Below are positions 25,802 through 34,226 of a stretch of DNA of 64,000 nucleotides, piece by piece. The stretch's first letter is position 1. Each line of letters starts with the position of its first letter. The stretch is from Bacillus safensis. Lineage in GTDB: Bacteria > Bacillota > Bacilli > Bacillales > Bacillaceae. The stretch lies in NCBI GenBank assembly GCA_030159235.1, contig BSBG01000004.1:124001-188000 (forward strand), read 5' to 3'. The notes beneath the pieces were generated by a model. The model ran no database searches. It was not told the DNA's origin and worked only from the letters and a program-made list of their open reading frames with translations. Both the position numbers and the translations under genes were made by a program.

Positions 25802-26896
25802 ATGAGCACAGAACCTTTAAAACAATTTGATATGTGGATTCATCCAAAGGACCTGATTGAATTAAGAAAAGACATTTGGAACGATGAACCTGTAGAGGCG
25901 ATTCTGAAAACCGGCCAAACCAAATCACATATTTTCGCTTCATACCGCGGATCACACATTAGAAAGCTTAAGAAAAAGTCCTATCAAATTGAATATCGAA
26001 AGCCAAAACAAAGACAAGGCGAATCCATCTTTCATTTAAACGCAGAATACAATGACCCTTCTTTTATCCGAAACAGGATGTCCTTTTATTTCTTCGAACA
26101 GATGGGGGTGCTAAGCCCAGCTGCTTCTCATGTTTTTCTCACCATAAACGGAAAAAAGGAAGGCATTTATTTAAAAATAGAATCCGTCGATGAGTTCTTT
26201 CTTCAAAAACGGCAGCTGTCAGGAGGCGGCATTTATTATGCAGTTGATGACGATGCGAACTTCTCTCTTTTAAGTTCTTTTGATAAAAAACCAAAAAAGC
26301 ACCTTCTTCTCGGATACGAGAAGAAAACGGGGACTGCTCAACATGATCAGCAGTTGAGCGAATTTATTTACTTTCTCAACACAGCGAGAGATGACACATT
26401 TGCAGAAAAAATTGAGCAATACCTAGATGTGACACAATATTTCCGCTGGCTCATCGGTGTGGTCTGCACACAAAACTTTGATGGTTTTGTTCATAACTAC
26501 GCTCTTTATGTGAATGAACAAGGGAGATTTCAAGTACTTCCTTGGGACTATGATGCAACATGGGGTCGTGACATTCATGGAGAAGAAATGGCGTTTGATT
26601 ATATCCCAGTAAACGGTTTTAATACATTAACTGCTAGATTACTAGATATCCCTTCGTTTAAGAGAGCCTATTACACACTTTTCCAGCATGTACTCGATAC
26701 ACATTTTTTAGAGAGCCGACTCTGTCCAATTATTGAGAAATGGCATGAATCGATTGAGTATCGAATTGGAGATGATCCATATACGAAAGATCGAAAAGAC
26801 ATCCTACAGTCTGAACGAGACTTAATCCGGCAGTATATCAGCAAAAGACGACGTTATTTACAGGCTGAGATAAGAAAAGAGATATTTGGCACGTAA
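25802..26896 (+). CDS. yisJ: CotH-family spore coat protein kinase (YisJ position)
   Basis: A 364-residue CotH-type atypical kinase. The metal-binding block QVLPWDYDATWGRD is near residues 244-257, with the Asp pair of WDYD at 249 and 251. The NFDGFVHNYALYVN block precedes it at about 225, and the helical C terminus ends RDKRYLQ-like (KRRRYLQAEIRKEIF). CotH phosphorylates CotG and CotB in B. subtilis spores. Here the divergent neighbour is a CotG-like substrate. ATG 25802 has ataggagg upstream, 11 bases away. B. subtilis has yisJ, a cotH paralogue, at this site. Kinase activity is inferred from the motif. Confidence 0.85.
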   Translation: MSTEPLKQFDMWIHPKDLIELRKDIWNDEPVEAILKTGQTKSHIFASYRGSHIRKLKKKSYQIEYRKPKQRQGESIFHLNAEYNDPSFIRNRMSFYFFEQMGVLSPAASHVFLTINGKKEGIYLKIESVDEFFLQKRQLSGGGIYYAVDDDANFSLLSSFDKKPKKHLLLGYEKKTGTAQHDQQLSEFIYFLNTARDDTFAEKIEQYLDVTQYFRWLIGVVCTQNFDGFVHNYALYVNEQGRFQVLPWDYDATWGRDIHGEEMAFDYIPVNGFNTLTARLLDIPSFKRAYYTLFQHVLDTHFLESRLCPIIEKWHESIEYRIGDDPYTKDRKDILQSERDLIRQYISKRRRYLQAEIRKEIFGT

Positions 26897-27018
26897 GAAC
26901 ACTTTCGAATTTTGTCACTTTATTACTCATATTGACGAAACAACTTTTTTTATAGAAAAATAGGGTATACTAACCATATCCTTCTATTTGATAAAAAATG
27001 TGAGAGTTGGCGTCCGTT

Positions 27019-27180
27019 ATGATCAATTATGAAATTGAACAAAAAAGATTACATTTAATTGAGACTGCAAAAAAATTCGGGATGAACGCCGAAGAAACGA
27101 TCAGATGCAGTCAAGAGCTTGACATGCTCTTAAATAAAGGCATCAAATCCACCTCTAAAGATTGCTCAAAAAAAGGGTAA
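27019..27180 (+). CDS. yisI: Spo0E-like aspartyl-phosphate phosphatase YisI
   Basis: A 53-residue protein, easily missed by length cut-offs. It shows the Spo0E-family signature SQELDMLLN at about residues 31-39, with a preceding helix IEQKRLHLIETAKKFGM. Family members dephosphorylate Spo0A-P and so delay sporulation; the SQELD motif is the catalytic core. B. subtilis yisI (56 residues) lies between yisJ and gerPA, exactly as here. ATG 27019 has only a weak gagagttgg site. Confidence 0.85.
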   Translation: MINYEIEQKRLHLIETAKKFGMNAEETIRCSQELDMLLNKGIKSTSKDCSKKG

Positions 27181-27226
27181 ACCATACATCTAATTCCTCT
27201 CATCAAATGCTTTCAAAAAGACAATC

Positions 27227-27253
27227 ACACATTAAAAGACCCATCATAAGCTA
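27227..27253 (+). promoter_or_regulatory. Sigma-K promoter of the gerP operon
   Basis: AC at 27227-27228, 16 bases, then CATAAGCTA at 27245-27253 match the sigma-K consensus (AC-N16-CATAnnnTA). The start codon of gerPA is 54 bases downstream. In B. subtilis gerP is transcribed late in the mother cell by sigma-K. Confidence 0.75.
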
Positions 27254-27306
27254 TGGTGAAACGCCCAAAACAAAGTGCCCTAATTTTATAAAGGATGTGC
27301 ACCGCT

Positions 27307-27528
27307 ATGCCGGCTATTGTGGGAGCCTTTAAAGTAAATGCCGTCGGAACGAGCGGAGTCGTTCATGTTGGAGACTGCATCACCATTTCTCCAAATAGCC
27401 AGGTTAAAACGTTTGCTGGCGCAGGCAGTTTTAATACTGGTGATCAAATGCGAATCAGCAACTACAAAAGTGTGACAAATACGTACGACAGTGATGTCAT
27501 TGATCAACCGCTTGTTGGTAACTTGTAA
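27307..27528 (+). CDS. gerPA: Spore germination protein GerPA
   Basis: A 73-residue protein beginning [20 protein letters not shown], typical of GerPA, with VGDC and FNTGDQMRI blocks shared with GerPF. GerP proteins sit in the inner coat and are needed for germinants to pass to their receptors. ATG 27307 is chosen over an in-frame start four codons earlier because the family begins MPAIVG. First gene of a six-gene operon. Confidence 0.93.
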   Translation: MPAIVGAFKVNAVGTSGVVHVGDCITISPNSQVKTFAGAGSFNTGDQMRISNYKSVTNTYDSDVIDQPLVGNL

Positions 27529-27542
27529 GGAGTGAGAATCCG

Positions 27543-27776
27543 TTGAACTTCTATATTAATCAAGCGATACAAATTAATTATTTACGTGTCGAGTCTGTGA
27601 GTAACTCCTCTGTTCTGCAAATTGGGAGTGCTGGATCAATTAAAGCCCTTTCCAACTTGTATAACACGGGCAGCTACGTAGAAGCAGCACCTGCCGCAGC
27701 AGGTACACAAGGAATTGAAGAATCTCAAGGCGCAAGCACAGCACCTTTTGTACCGCTTCAGTCACCAACAACTTAA
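27543..27776 (+). CDS. gerPB: Spore germination protein GerPB
   Basis: A 77-residue protein (MNFYINQAIQINYLRVES, then SSVLQIGSAGSIKALSNLYN) that closely matches remembered GerPB of B. subtilis. It starts with TTG at 27543 behind aaggagtg, 14 bases after gerPA. The C-terminal tail is Ala/Pro/Gln-rich and less conserved. Confidence 0.92.
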   Translation: MNFYINQAIQINYLRVESVSNSSVLQIGSAGSIKALSNLYNTGSYVEAAPAAAGTQGIEESQGASTAPFVPLQSPTT

Positions 27777-27807
27777 GTTCATCTGCAATCCCCGGAGGTG
27801 TATGTAA

Positions 27808-28422
27808 ATGTATGATTATCAAGGCAACGCTTCACAAGTGTATGGCATCATTCAAAAACACACGCAACAAATCATGATGCTTGAAAAAAGGCTTAACGAG
27901 CTTCAGCAGGAAATGCAAATGATCAAAGATAAACCGACAACGAATATTGAACGGATTGATTATCAATTTGATCAACTGAAAATCGAACGGCTGGAAGGAA
28001 CGCTGAATATCGGCCTCAATCCATCTGATCCAAACAGTGTTCAAAACTTTGAAGTGGGCCAAACAACAACCCCGGGAATTGGAATGATGCAGCAAGAAAT
28101 GGCTGATCAATTTTTCAATCAAACACGACAGCTTGTCGATGCATTCTTAAATGAAGAAGCACCGGAACTTCTTGAAGAGCTAGAGCAGAGATATGAAGGG
28201 TCCCTTGATGAAAGCAATAAACACCATATCATTGAGGACATTCGCAAGCAAATTGACAGCAGGATCAAATACTATGCGGGGCAGCTGCCACACCGGGAAG
28301 ATATGACACCGCTGCAGCGTTCAGAGCAAATTGCTGAATATGTGAAGCATGATGTAAAACGGGCGATAGAGCACTTTTTAGCCCATATTCCAAGTGAAAC
28401 GAAAGGAGAGGAAAACGGATGA
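27808..28422 (+). CDS. gerPC: Spore germination protein GerPC
   Basis: A 204-residue protein, by far the largest of the GerP set. The N-terminal ~60 residues (QVYGIIQKHTQQIMMLEKRL onward) look like a coiled coil; a GTLNIGLNPSDP block near residue 67 is characteristic. ATG 27808 has ggaggtg seven bases ahead. It overlaps gerPD by four bases (ATGA). Confidence 0.92.
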   Translation: MYDYQGNASQVYGIIQKHTQQIMMLEKRLNELQQEMQMIKDKPTTNIERIDYQFDQLKIERLEGTLNIGLNPSDPNSVQNFEVGQTTTPGIGMMQQEMADQFFNQTRQLVDAFLNEEAPELLEELEQRYEGSLDESNKHHIIEDIRKQIDSRIKYYAGQLPHREDMTPLQRSEQIAEYVKHDVKRAIEHFLAHIPSETKGEENG

Positions 28423-28595
28423 ATTTCACAGTTGTTAACCGTAACATCGAGACTGGAAGCATTAAAGTAGTCGGGGTATCGTCCTCTTCCTTATTTATCA
28501 TCGGGGACACAGACCATGTACAATTATCCTCGATTTTCGATACACCGCCAGAATCACTGATTATTGGCCCGTTTGTTCCTCTGGCACCTCGATAA
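28419..28595 (+). CDS. gerPD: Spore germination protein GerPD
   Basis: A 58-residue protein (MNFTVVNRNIETGSIKVVGV, then SLFIIGDTDHVQLSSIFDTP, ending PFVPLAPR), the same length as B. subtilis GerPD. It overlaps gerPC by four bases and its stop overlaps the gerPE start by one base (TAATG), so it is translated in a coupled series. Confidence 0.92.
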   Translation: MNFTVVNRNIETGSIKVVGVSSSSLFIIGDTDHVQLSSIFDTPPESLIIGPFVPLAPR

Positions 28596-29026
28596 TGATC
28601 AAGCGCACATCTCAAGTGAAGTTCTCAAAGGTGAATTCTGTCGGGATTTCGAGTGTGGTTCAAATCGGTGATACTCAGGAGCTATGCCCTAAGGTCAAGG
28701 TGTTAGCTGTTCAACGAACCGTTAGTTTGTTTTATGGCTATGAAGCAGAAAATTTAGATGCGAAAGAATTTGAAGTGTATTATGAGCCCATTCCATTGAT
28801 GCTGCCAGAACGATCAGTTAGAACGGCATTTTACCATGAAAAGCCTGTGATTAAAGTATCTTCAATACATGTAGAAGGGGTATCATCGTCCTCTGTCTAT
28901 CAAATCGGCTCTACTTGTAGAATGAACGGCATTGCGCGAGTAAAGCATATCAGGGAGCTATTTAGCAACGATGAAAATCCGCCAAACTCACAAATGGACC
29001 TACCTGCGCATATGATGGTGATATGA
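28595..29026 (+). CDS. gerPE: Spore germination protein GerPE
   Basis: A 143-residue protein with two copies of the GerP pattern (VNSVGISSVVQIGDTQEL and HVEGVSSSSVYQIGSTCRM), as in other GerPE proteins. Slightly longer than I recall for B. subtilis (about 130). It starts within the gerPD stop codon. Confidence 0.9.
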   Translation: MIKRTSQVKFSKVNSVGISSVVQIGDTQELCPKVKVLAVQRTVSLFYGYEAENLDAKEFEVYYEPIPLMLPERSVRTAFYHEKPVIKVSSIHVEGVSSSSVYQIGSTCRMNGIARVKHIRELFSNDENPPNSQMDLPAHMMVI

Positions 29027-29048
29027 CTTCGAATAAAGGATGTCGATT

Positions 29049-29267
29049 ATGCCAGCAATTGTCGGACCCATTTACATTAACTCTATTTCTGGAGGCGTCG
29101 TAAACGTCGGTGACTCATTCTACCTGTCGCCTAAAAGTTCGTCAAAATCTGCTTTAGGCTCTGGAGCGGGGAATACCGGAGATTTCTTGATATTAAATAA
29201 TGGCATTAGCGCCACCAACTATGTGGATCCTGACTTAAATGATCAGAATATGGTAGGCAATGCATAA
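29049..29267 (+). CDS. gerPF: Spore germination protein GerPF
   Basis: A 72-residue protein (MPAIVGPIYINSISGGVVNV, GNTGDFLILNNG) paralogous to GerPA. ATG 29049 is chosen because the family begins MPAIVG; an ATG three codons earlier overlaps the aaaggat ribosome site. Last gene of gerP, followed by a terminator. Confidence 0.92.
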   Translation: MPAIVGPIYINSISGGVVNVGDSFYLSPKSSSKSALGSGAGNTGDFLILNNGISATNYVDPDLNDQNMVGNA

Positions 29268-29268
29268 A

Positions 29269-29310
29269 GCAGCTCCTCTACACCCGTTTCAAATAGAGGA
29301 GTGCTTTTTT
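29269..29310 (+). terminator. Terminator after gerP operon
   Basis: GCAGCTCCTCTA and TAGAGGAGTGC pair with one mismatch and are followed by a run of T. It also faces the converging yisB gene. Confidence 0.88.
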
Positions 29311-29314
29311 ATGC

Positions 29315-29614
29315 TTATTTCTTTCTGCGTTGTCTCGATTTTTTCGTTTTGACCAGCTTGCTTGCCGGCTGTTTCCGAATCCATTTGATGTACGAAGCAA
29401 GTTTTTCATCCTGTCTTAGCGCATCAAGTGTGTTCAAACATGCGGCAAGCTCCTGGTTTGTAAAGAGGGCATGTATTTGTTTATGACAAGGAATGCAGAG
29501 GAAGGCAGTCGGTAAAAAAGCTCCGCCTTCTTCTCTTGGTGTTAAGTGATGTTCTGTGAGCAGGACGTCTTGTCTTCCGCACAGCTCACATAATCCAATT
29601 GTTTGCTTTGCCAC
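29315..29614 (-). CDS. yisB: HNH endonuclease-like protein YisB
   Basis: A 99-residue protein with two CxxC pairs (CELCGRQD near residue 9 and CIPCHKQIH near 40) flanking an HH pair in TEHHLTPREEGG: the zinc-stapled HNH layout. The C-terminal tail is very basic (KTKKSRQRRKK), which suits DNA binding. It lies 18 bases after sbcC on the same strand, so it is probably made with the AddAB/SbcCD repair set, as in B. subtilis. Its nuclease activity and role are not established. Confidence 0.85.
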   Translation of the reverse strand: MAKQTIGLCELCGRQDVLLTEHHLTPREEGGAFLPTAFLCIPCHKQIHALFTNQELAACLNTLDALRQDEKLASYIKWIRKQPASKLVKTKKSRQRRKK

Positions 29615-29632
29615 CCTGTCATCACCTCAACA

Positions 29633-32600
29633 TTACATTAATTCCATTGAGACCGTTGTCCCTTTTCCGCTTGGATCTGCTGGATGGACAATCAGTTTCT
29701 TCGGCAGCCGCATTTTCAATTCTTCCACATGGCTAATTACACCAACAGCTAAGTTGTGGGACTGTAGCTTCTCTAATGCGGTAATCACCGTATCAAGCAA
29801 GTCTTGATCAAGAGTACCGAAGCCCTCATCAAGGAAAAAGAATTGCAGAGGGAACTCACCTCTTAGCTGAATCTGCGCTGAAAGAGCTAATGCAAGCGCC
29901 AACGACGTCAGGAAGGTTTCCCCGCCGGACAAGCTGGACACTGGGCGTCTGACACCGCCATTCGCATCATCACGCATGACAAAGCCGCCTTCTGAATCAA
30001 CCTCAATCGCATACCTTTGCCTTGTCAAAATACCAAGACGGGCAGAGGCATCACGACTAACACTTTCCAGCTGCTCTTCTGCTAAGAACTCAACAAATGT
30101 ATTTCCTTTAAAGACGGTTTGCAGCTTATCAAGCCGATCAATTTCTTGCTGCAGCTCTGCCAAACGTTCATGAATACTTGCAAAGCGCTGGTGATTTTCT
30201 TCTATCACACGCAGATGTTCATATGCAGAGCCGCTCATCACCGTTGCTTCTTCCAATGCCTTTTCTGCCGCTTCTTTTCTAAGTTGAATGTCAGTCCACT
30301 GCTTTTCATCTAATGATTCTTCTTTTAGCAGTCCAGAAATTCGCTTTAAGTTTGCGGCACATTGCTTTCTTTTATCCTCAAATTCGTCAATTTCTTGTTT
30401 AACCGATTGACGTACTGCCTGATTCATGAAAGCAGATTCAATCTCTTGAGGCTTATCAAAAGGAGAGGACTCCGATTCTTTATCCCATGCTGCTTTTGCT
30501 TCTTGTTTTCTCCGCTCAGCCTCTTGAAGCTGACGCTCACTGCTTGAAAAATGGCTTTGTGCCTCACTAAACAACTGCTGCGCGTGCTGTAATTGTTTGT
30601 ACGACTGCTGTTCCATTTCATTGAGACGACCAAGCATGTGTTCAACCTCGATCAGTTCATCAGAAATAGAGACGGCTTTTAATGGATATCGCCCTAAATC
30701 TGTTTCATATTGATGAATGAGCTGCTGCTGACTTTCTAGCTGATGCGCTAGTTTATCAAGCTCTTTTTCTACATCGTATATGGCTGTTTGCAGCTGTTCT
30801 TTTGCTTGCTGTTTTTCTTCCAAAAATGAAATACTTTTCTCAATACGCTCTTTATAGCCTTCCGCTTGTTGGTCCTTGTCATCTATTTGCTTTTGCATCT
30901 CTTGTACTTGATGCAATGTAAAATGCGGGAAGGCCTGCTCAAATTGAGACGTTTGCTCTGAAAACTCTGATTGAAGCTCCTTGATCAGCCCCTCTAATTC
31001 TTCGATACGCTGCTGTTCAAAAGTCATTTGATCTTTCATCTTGCTTATCTCTGCTACTTGATCATGCGTTTCATCCATTAGACGAGCTCGTTTACGTTCA
31101 ACTTCCTGTATATCTTGTTTCATACCTTTCCATTCTTGTATCAGGTACTGCAAGGACTCCGGCTTTTGTACGGCTTCTACTGCTGCAGCTACTTCCGCGC
31201 CCGGAGCTTTCTGAGATAAGAAGGCAAACTGCTTTACTAATTGGTTGGCATGCGTTTCCAACAGCTGTTTTGCGGCATACATGTCTCTTGTATATTCCTC
31301 TGCCAGCTTGAGCTTTTTGTCCATCCGTTGAATCACTTCATCGATTTGTGCCACTGTTTCTTCTTGGTCATTGTTTTCCAACGCCATTGGATCATGATGA
31401 ATCGATCCACAAACAGGACATGGCTCACCATCTACGAGCTCTGCTGCCAATTCTTTTCTTAATTCTGCCGCCCTAACAGCATCACGCTGTTTTAATTTTT
31501 CGAGCTTCTGACTTTGTTCTCTTTTACTCCATTCTGTAAAAGCCCGTTCAAATTCACATACATAAAAATAAAGCTGTTCAATCGCTTGAAACGACTGGTC
31601 TATTTTTTCATGATGGTCTTTTTGCTGTTTTTGAAGCTTTTCATATGTTGCTTCGACCTGTGATAATCGCTTTTTGAGCTCCTCAATCCTTTGTTCTTCC
31701 TTTTGTATGCTCTGATGTATTCTTTGAACATTTTCACTTAAGCGCAAAGCATCCTGCACATTTTTCCGTTCTTTTACAGAGACTTGTAATGGCTCCAGCT
31801 CACGCTTCAGCTGTGTTTGTTTCGCCAGTGCACGCTCTAATAAAGATTGGAGATTGTCTGCTTCTGCTTTTTTGTGTAATAATCGCTGCGCTGTTTCATT
31901 TTTTTGCTGTTCGATTCTCGTCTTTTCCTGAAGAGCCGCCTCTTTTTTTCGTTCAATTTCCTTTAGCTGAATCAGCTGCTCTTTCTTTTGGAGAAGTTCT
32001 GGCTCTGTCTCTATTTTCTTTTGCCGGGCTTGCTCATACTCCTGCGTCATTTGATCATAAATCGTTCGTTGATGCAGGAGCTGGTTTTCTGCTTCCTGCT
32101 TCTCTTTCAAAGCTTGAGAAAGCTGGTTTTCAGCCTTTGTTAATGCGTCCGCATAAGGCTTTAATGCCTCTGCCTGCTCAGCGATGTTGAGCTTGGCTTT
32201 TTTCTCTTCCATTGATGGTGCCAATTGATTCAGGTTGTTTCGTTCTGTCTCATAAGCTTCGTGTTCCTTTTGATACTGCCAAATGGTTTGCGCCTTCGTA
32301 AAAACAGTGAACGCTTCATCCCGCGCTTGTTTTTTCTCTTGAAAAACTGCCTTTGCCTGCTCAGCCGCTTCCTTTGCTTTCGCAAGAGCCTCTGGGCCAG
32401 CTTCTCCTAGACCATTGAGTTCAGCCAGCAATTCATTTTTTTGTCCATACTGATTCTGCGCCTTCGCGCGCAAGCGTTTGACGAGCTGATCCCCGTATTT
32501 TTCCAGATTAAACAACCGCTGAAGCATTTGACGCCTGTCGGCTCCTTTTAGTGAAAGGAATTCTGCAAACTTTCCTTGGGGTAAGACAACCGCTCGCGTA

Positions 32601-33028
32601 AAATCATCAATGGTTAACCCGAGTAATTCTTCTATTTTACGATTGACCTCGCTCGCTTTATCTGCAAGAACTGTCTGCGTATCACCAATTTCAATCAGAC
32701 GGCATAATGTTGTTCTGACTTTCATTTCATCTGCCCGCTTAAAAGCACGTTCGACTTTATAAGAAATGTGGTGTTCCTTTTGCAAAGCAAACGTGAACGA
32801 AACCGACAGTTTTTCTTCCGCTTGGTTCAAAATGCCATGTGTATTATTTAACGCACGTTCAACTTTGCCATAGAGTGCCAGGGTCATGGCGTCTAATATG
32901 GACGACTTTCCACTTCCTGTTGGTCCAAAAATGCCAAATACACCTGCATCACATAATGAACTAAAATCAATTGTTTGTTCTTCTCTGAAGCTATGAAGTC
33001 CTTTAATGGTTAGCGTAATCGGCTTCAA
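29633..33028 (-). CDS. sbcC: DNA double-strand-break exonuclease subunit SbcC
   Basis: A 1,131-residue SMC/Rad50-like ATPase. Walker A (FGPTGSGKSSILDAM) is near residue 34; long coiled coils run over ~180-1,000 with the zinc hook CPVCG at about 540; the C terminus has the signature SSLSGGETFLTSLALALALS and Walker B FFFLDEGFGTLD. With SbcD it cuts hairpins and blocked DNA ends. It starts with TTG at 33028, overlapping the sbcD stop (TTGA) and preceded by ggaggaag. Confidence 0.93.
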   Translation of the reverse strand: MKPITLTIKGLHSFREEQTIDFSSLCDAGVFGIFGPTGSGKSSILDAMTLALYGKVERALNNTHGILNQAEEKLSVSFTFALQKEHHISYKVERAFKRADEMKVRTTLCRLIEIGDTQTVLADKASEVNRKIEELLGLTIDDFTRAVVLPQGKFAEFLSLKGADRRQMLQRLFNLEKYGDQLVKRLRAKAQNQYGQKNELLAELNGLGEAGPEALAKAKEAAEQAKAVFQEKKQARDEAFTVFTKAQTIWQYQKEHEAYETERNNLNQLAPSMEEKKAKLNIAEQAEALKPYADALTKAENQLSQALKEKQEAENQLLHQRTIYDQMTQEYEQARQKKIETEPELLQKKEQLIQLKEIERKKEAALQEKTRIEQQKNETAQRLLHKKAEADNLQSLLERALAKQTQLKRELEPLQVSVKERKNVQDALRLSENVQRIHQSIQKEEQRIEELKKRLSQVEATYEKLQKQQKDHHEKIDQSFQAIEQLYFYVCEFERAFTEWSKREQSQKLEKLKQRDAVRAAELRKELAAELVDGEPCPVCGSIHHDPMALENNDQEETVAQIDEVIQRMDKKLKLAEEYTRDMYAAKQLLETHANQLVKQFAFLSQKAPGAEVAAAVEAVQKPESLQYLIQEWKGMKQDIQEVERKRARLMDETHDQVAEISKMKDQMTFEQQRIEELEGLIKELQSEFSEQTSQFEQAFPHFTLHQVQEMQKQIDDKDQQAEGYKERIEKSISFLEEKQQAKEQLQTAIYDVEKELDKLAHQLESQQQLIHQYETDLGRYPLKAVSISDELIEVEHMLGRLNEMEQQSYKQLQHAQQLFSEAQSHFSSSERQLQEAERRKQEAKAAWDKESESSPFDKPQEIESAFMNQAVRQSVKQEIDEFEDKRKQCAANLKRISGLLKEESLDEKQWTDIQLRKEAAEKALEEATVMSGSAYEHLRVIEENHQRFASIHERLAELQQEIDRLDKLQTVFKGNTFVEFLAEEQLESVSRDASARLGILTRQRYAIEVDSEGGFVMRDDANGGVRRPVSSLSGGETFLTSLALALALSAQIQLRGEFPLQFFFLDEGFGTLDQDLLDTVITALEKLQSHNLAVGVISHVEELKMRLPKKLIVHPADPSGKGTTVSMELM

Positions 33029-34200
33029 GTCGCTTCCTCCTCTTGCATTTCATTGGCGAGCTCTAAAAACAGCTTGACTGTTTTTTCATCAGGATAACCG
33101 CCACCGGTCTGACGCTCATAAAATTTCACAAACCGCTCTTCGATCGAGAGCTTTGCGACTTGTTTTTGTTCTTCCATTTGCTGTAGTTCTTTAAACTTTG
33201 GTCTAATGTGGACAAACCCGCTATGCTGCTTTCGGAGCTGATGGATTTCTTCAATAGACAGCTGATCTGTTAAATGAATCTCTAAATCAATCCATGCCTG
33301 AAGATCTCGTTTTTCATCCAACCACTCATGTACTTGACTCAGTCCCTCAGTCGCCTTCCATTTCACAAGTGGTTTACCGCTTGATAAAAACACTTCTTTC
33401 CAGCTTGCTTTTTCATTAGGTTTTGCCTCTACAATCGTGACTGATTTCGCATAGCCTGATTCAGAAAAGCTGTAAGCAAGAGGGGACCCCGAATAGCGGG
33501 CAATCGTTTTGGCACGTTTGATGGTTTGCGGGCGGTGCAAATGACCAAGGGCAACATAGCAGGCTGCTTCTGGCAGACTTTCAGCCGCAACGGTATAGGC
33601 GCCACCTACTTCAATCGGTCTTTCAGAATCTGTTTGACTTCCTCCAGCCACATAAATATGGCTCGTTGCGATATTGACCGTATCCGCTTCAAATTGAGTG
33701 CTTAAATGTTGAAATGCTTGTTGTATTTTTAAATTGTAATGATCACGAAGCAATTTCTCTTCAAATGTTTCAGCCAGCACCTCGTTTAGTCTCGCCTCAG
33801 ACGGGTAAGCGAGTGCTGCAATGGATAAACGTTCACTCGCAGAAGGAACATTGACGCGAATGATGTCATTTGTCGGATATCCAATTAAATGAATCCCCTG
33901 ATCATTTGTTAAAGGAGATGCGGCTGATAAGCGATCCGGATTATCATGGTTGCCTGAAATGACCACTACCTGGCGTTTTCCTTTATCAGATAAGGCAGAT
34001 AGACTTTCATAAAAAAGCTGCTCTGCTCTAGCAGGCGGATTCACTGTATCGAAGGCGTCTCCAGCCATCACAATGACATCAATGTGTTCATCTTTAACGA
34101 TTTGATACAGCTCATCTAAAAACTGATCTTGCTCGTCAAGCCGGCTTCGGCCTTCAAGGGTTTTCCCTAAATGCCAATCCGCCGTATGCAGAATTCTCAT
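33025..34200 (-). CDS. sbcD: Exonuclease subunit SbcD (Mre11-like)
   Basis: A 391-residue metallophosphoesterase nuclease. The metal-binding motifs appear in order: LHTADWHLGKT at the N terminus, VMAGDAFD near 46, VISGNHDNPDR near 82 and VALGHLHRPQTI near 215. It supplies the nuclease activity of SbcCD. ATG 34200 follows agaggtg; a GTG nine bases earlier is less likely. It is 26 bases after addA and overlaps sbcC by four bases. Confidence 0.94.
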   Translation of the reverse strand: MRILHTADWHLGKTLEGRSRLDEQDQFLDELYQIVKDEHIDVIVMAGDAFDTVNPPARAEQLFYESLSALSDKGKRQVVVISGNHDNPDRLSAASPLTNDQGIHLIGYPTNDIIRVNVPSASERLSIAALAYPSEARLNEVLAETFEEKLLRDHYNLKIQQAFQHLSTQFEADTVNIATSHIYVAGGSQTDSERPIEVGGAYTVAAESLPEAACYVALGHLHRPQTIKRAKTIARYSGSPLAYSFSESGYAKSVTIVEAKPNEKASWKEVFLSSGKPLVKWKATEGLSQVHEWLDEKRDLQAWIDLEIHLTDQLSIEEIHQLRKQHSGFVHIRPKFKELQQMEEQKQVAKLSIEERFVKFYERQTGGGYPDEKTVKLFLELANEMQEEEAT

Positions 34201-34226
34201 GTGATTCACCTCTCATTCCGAACCAT

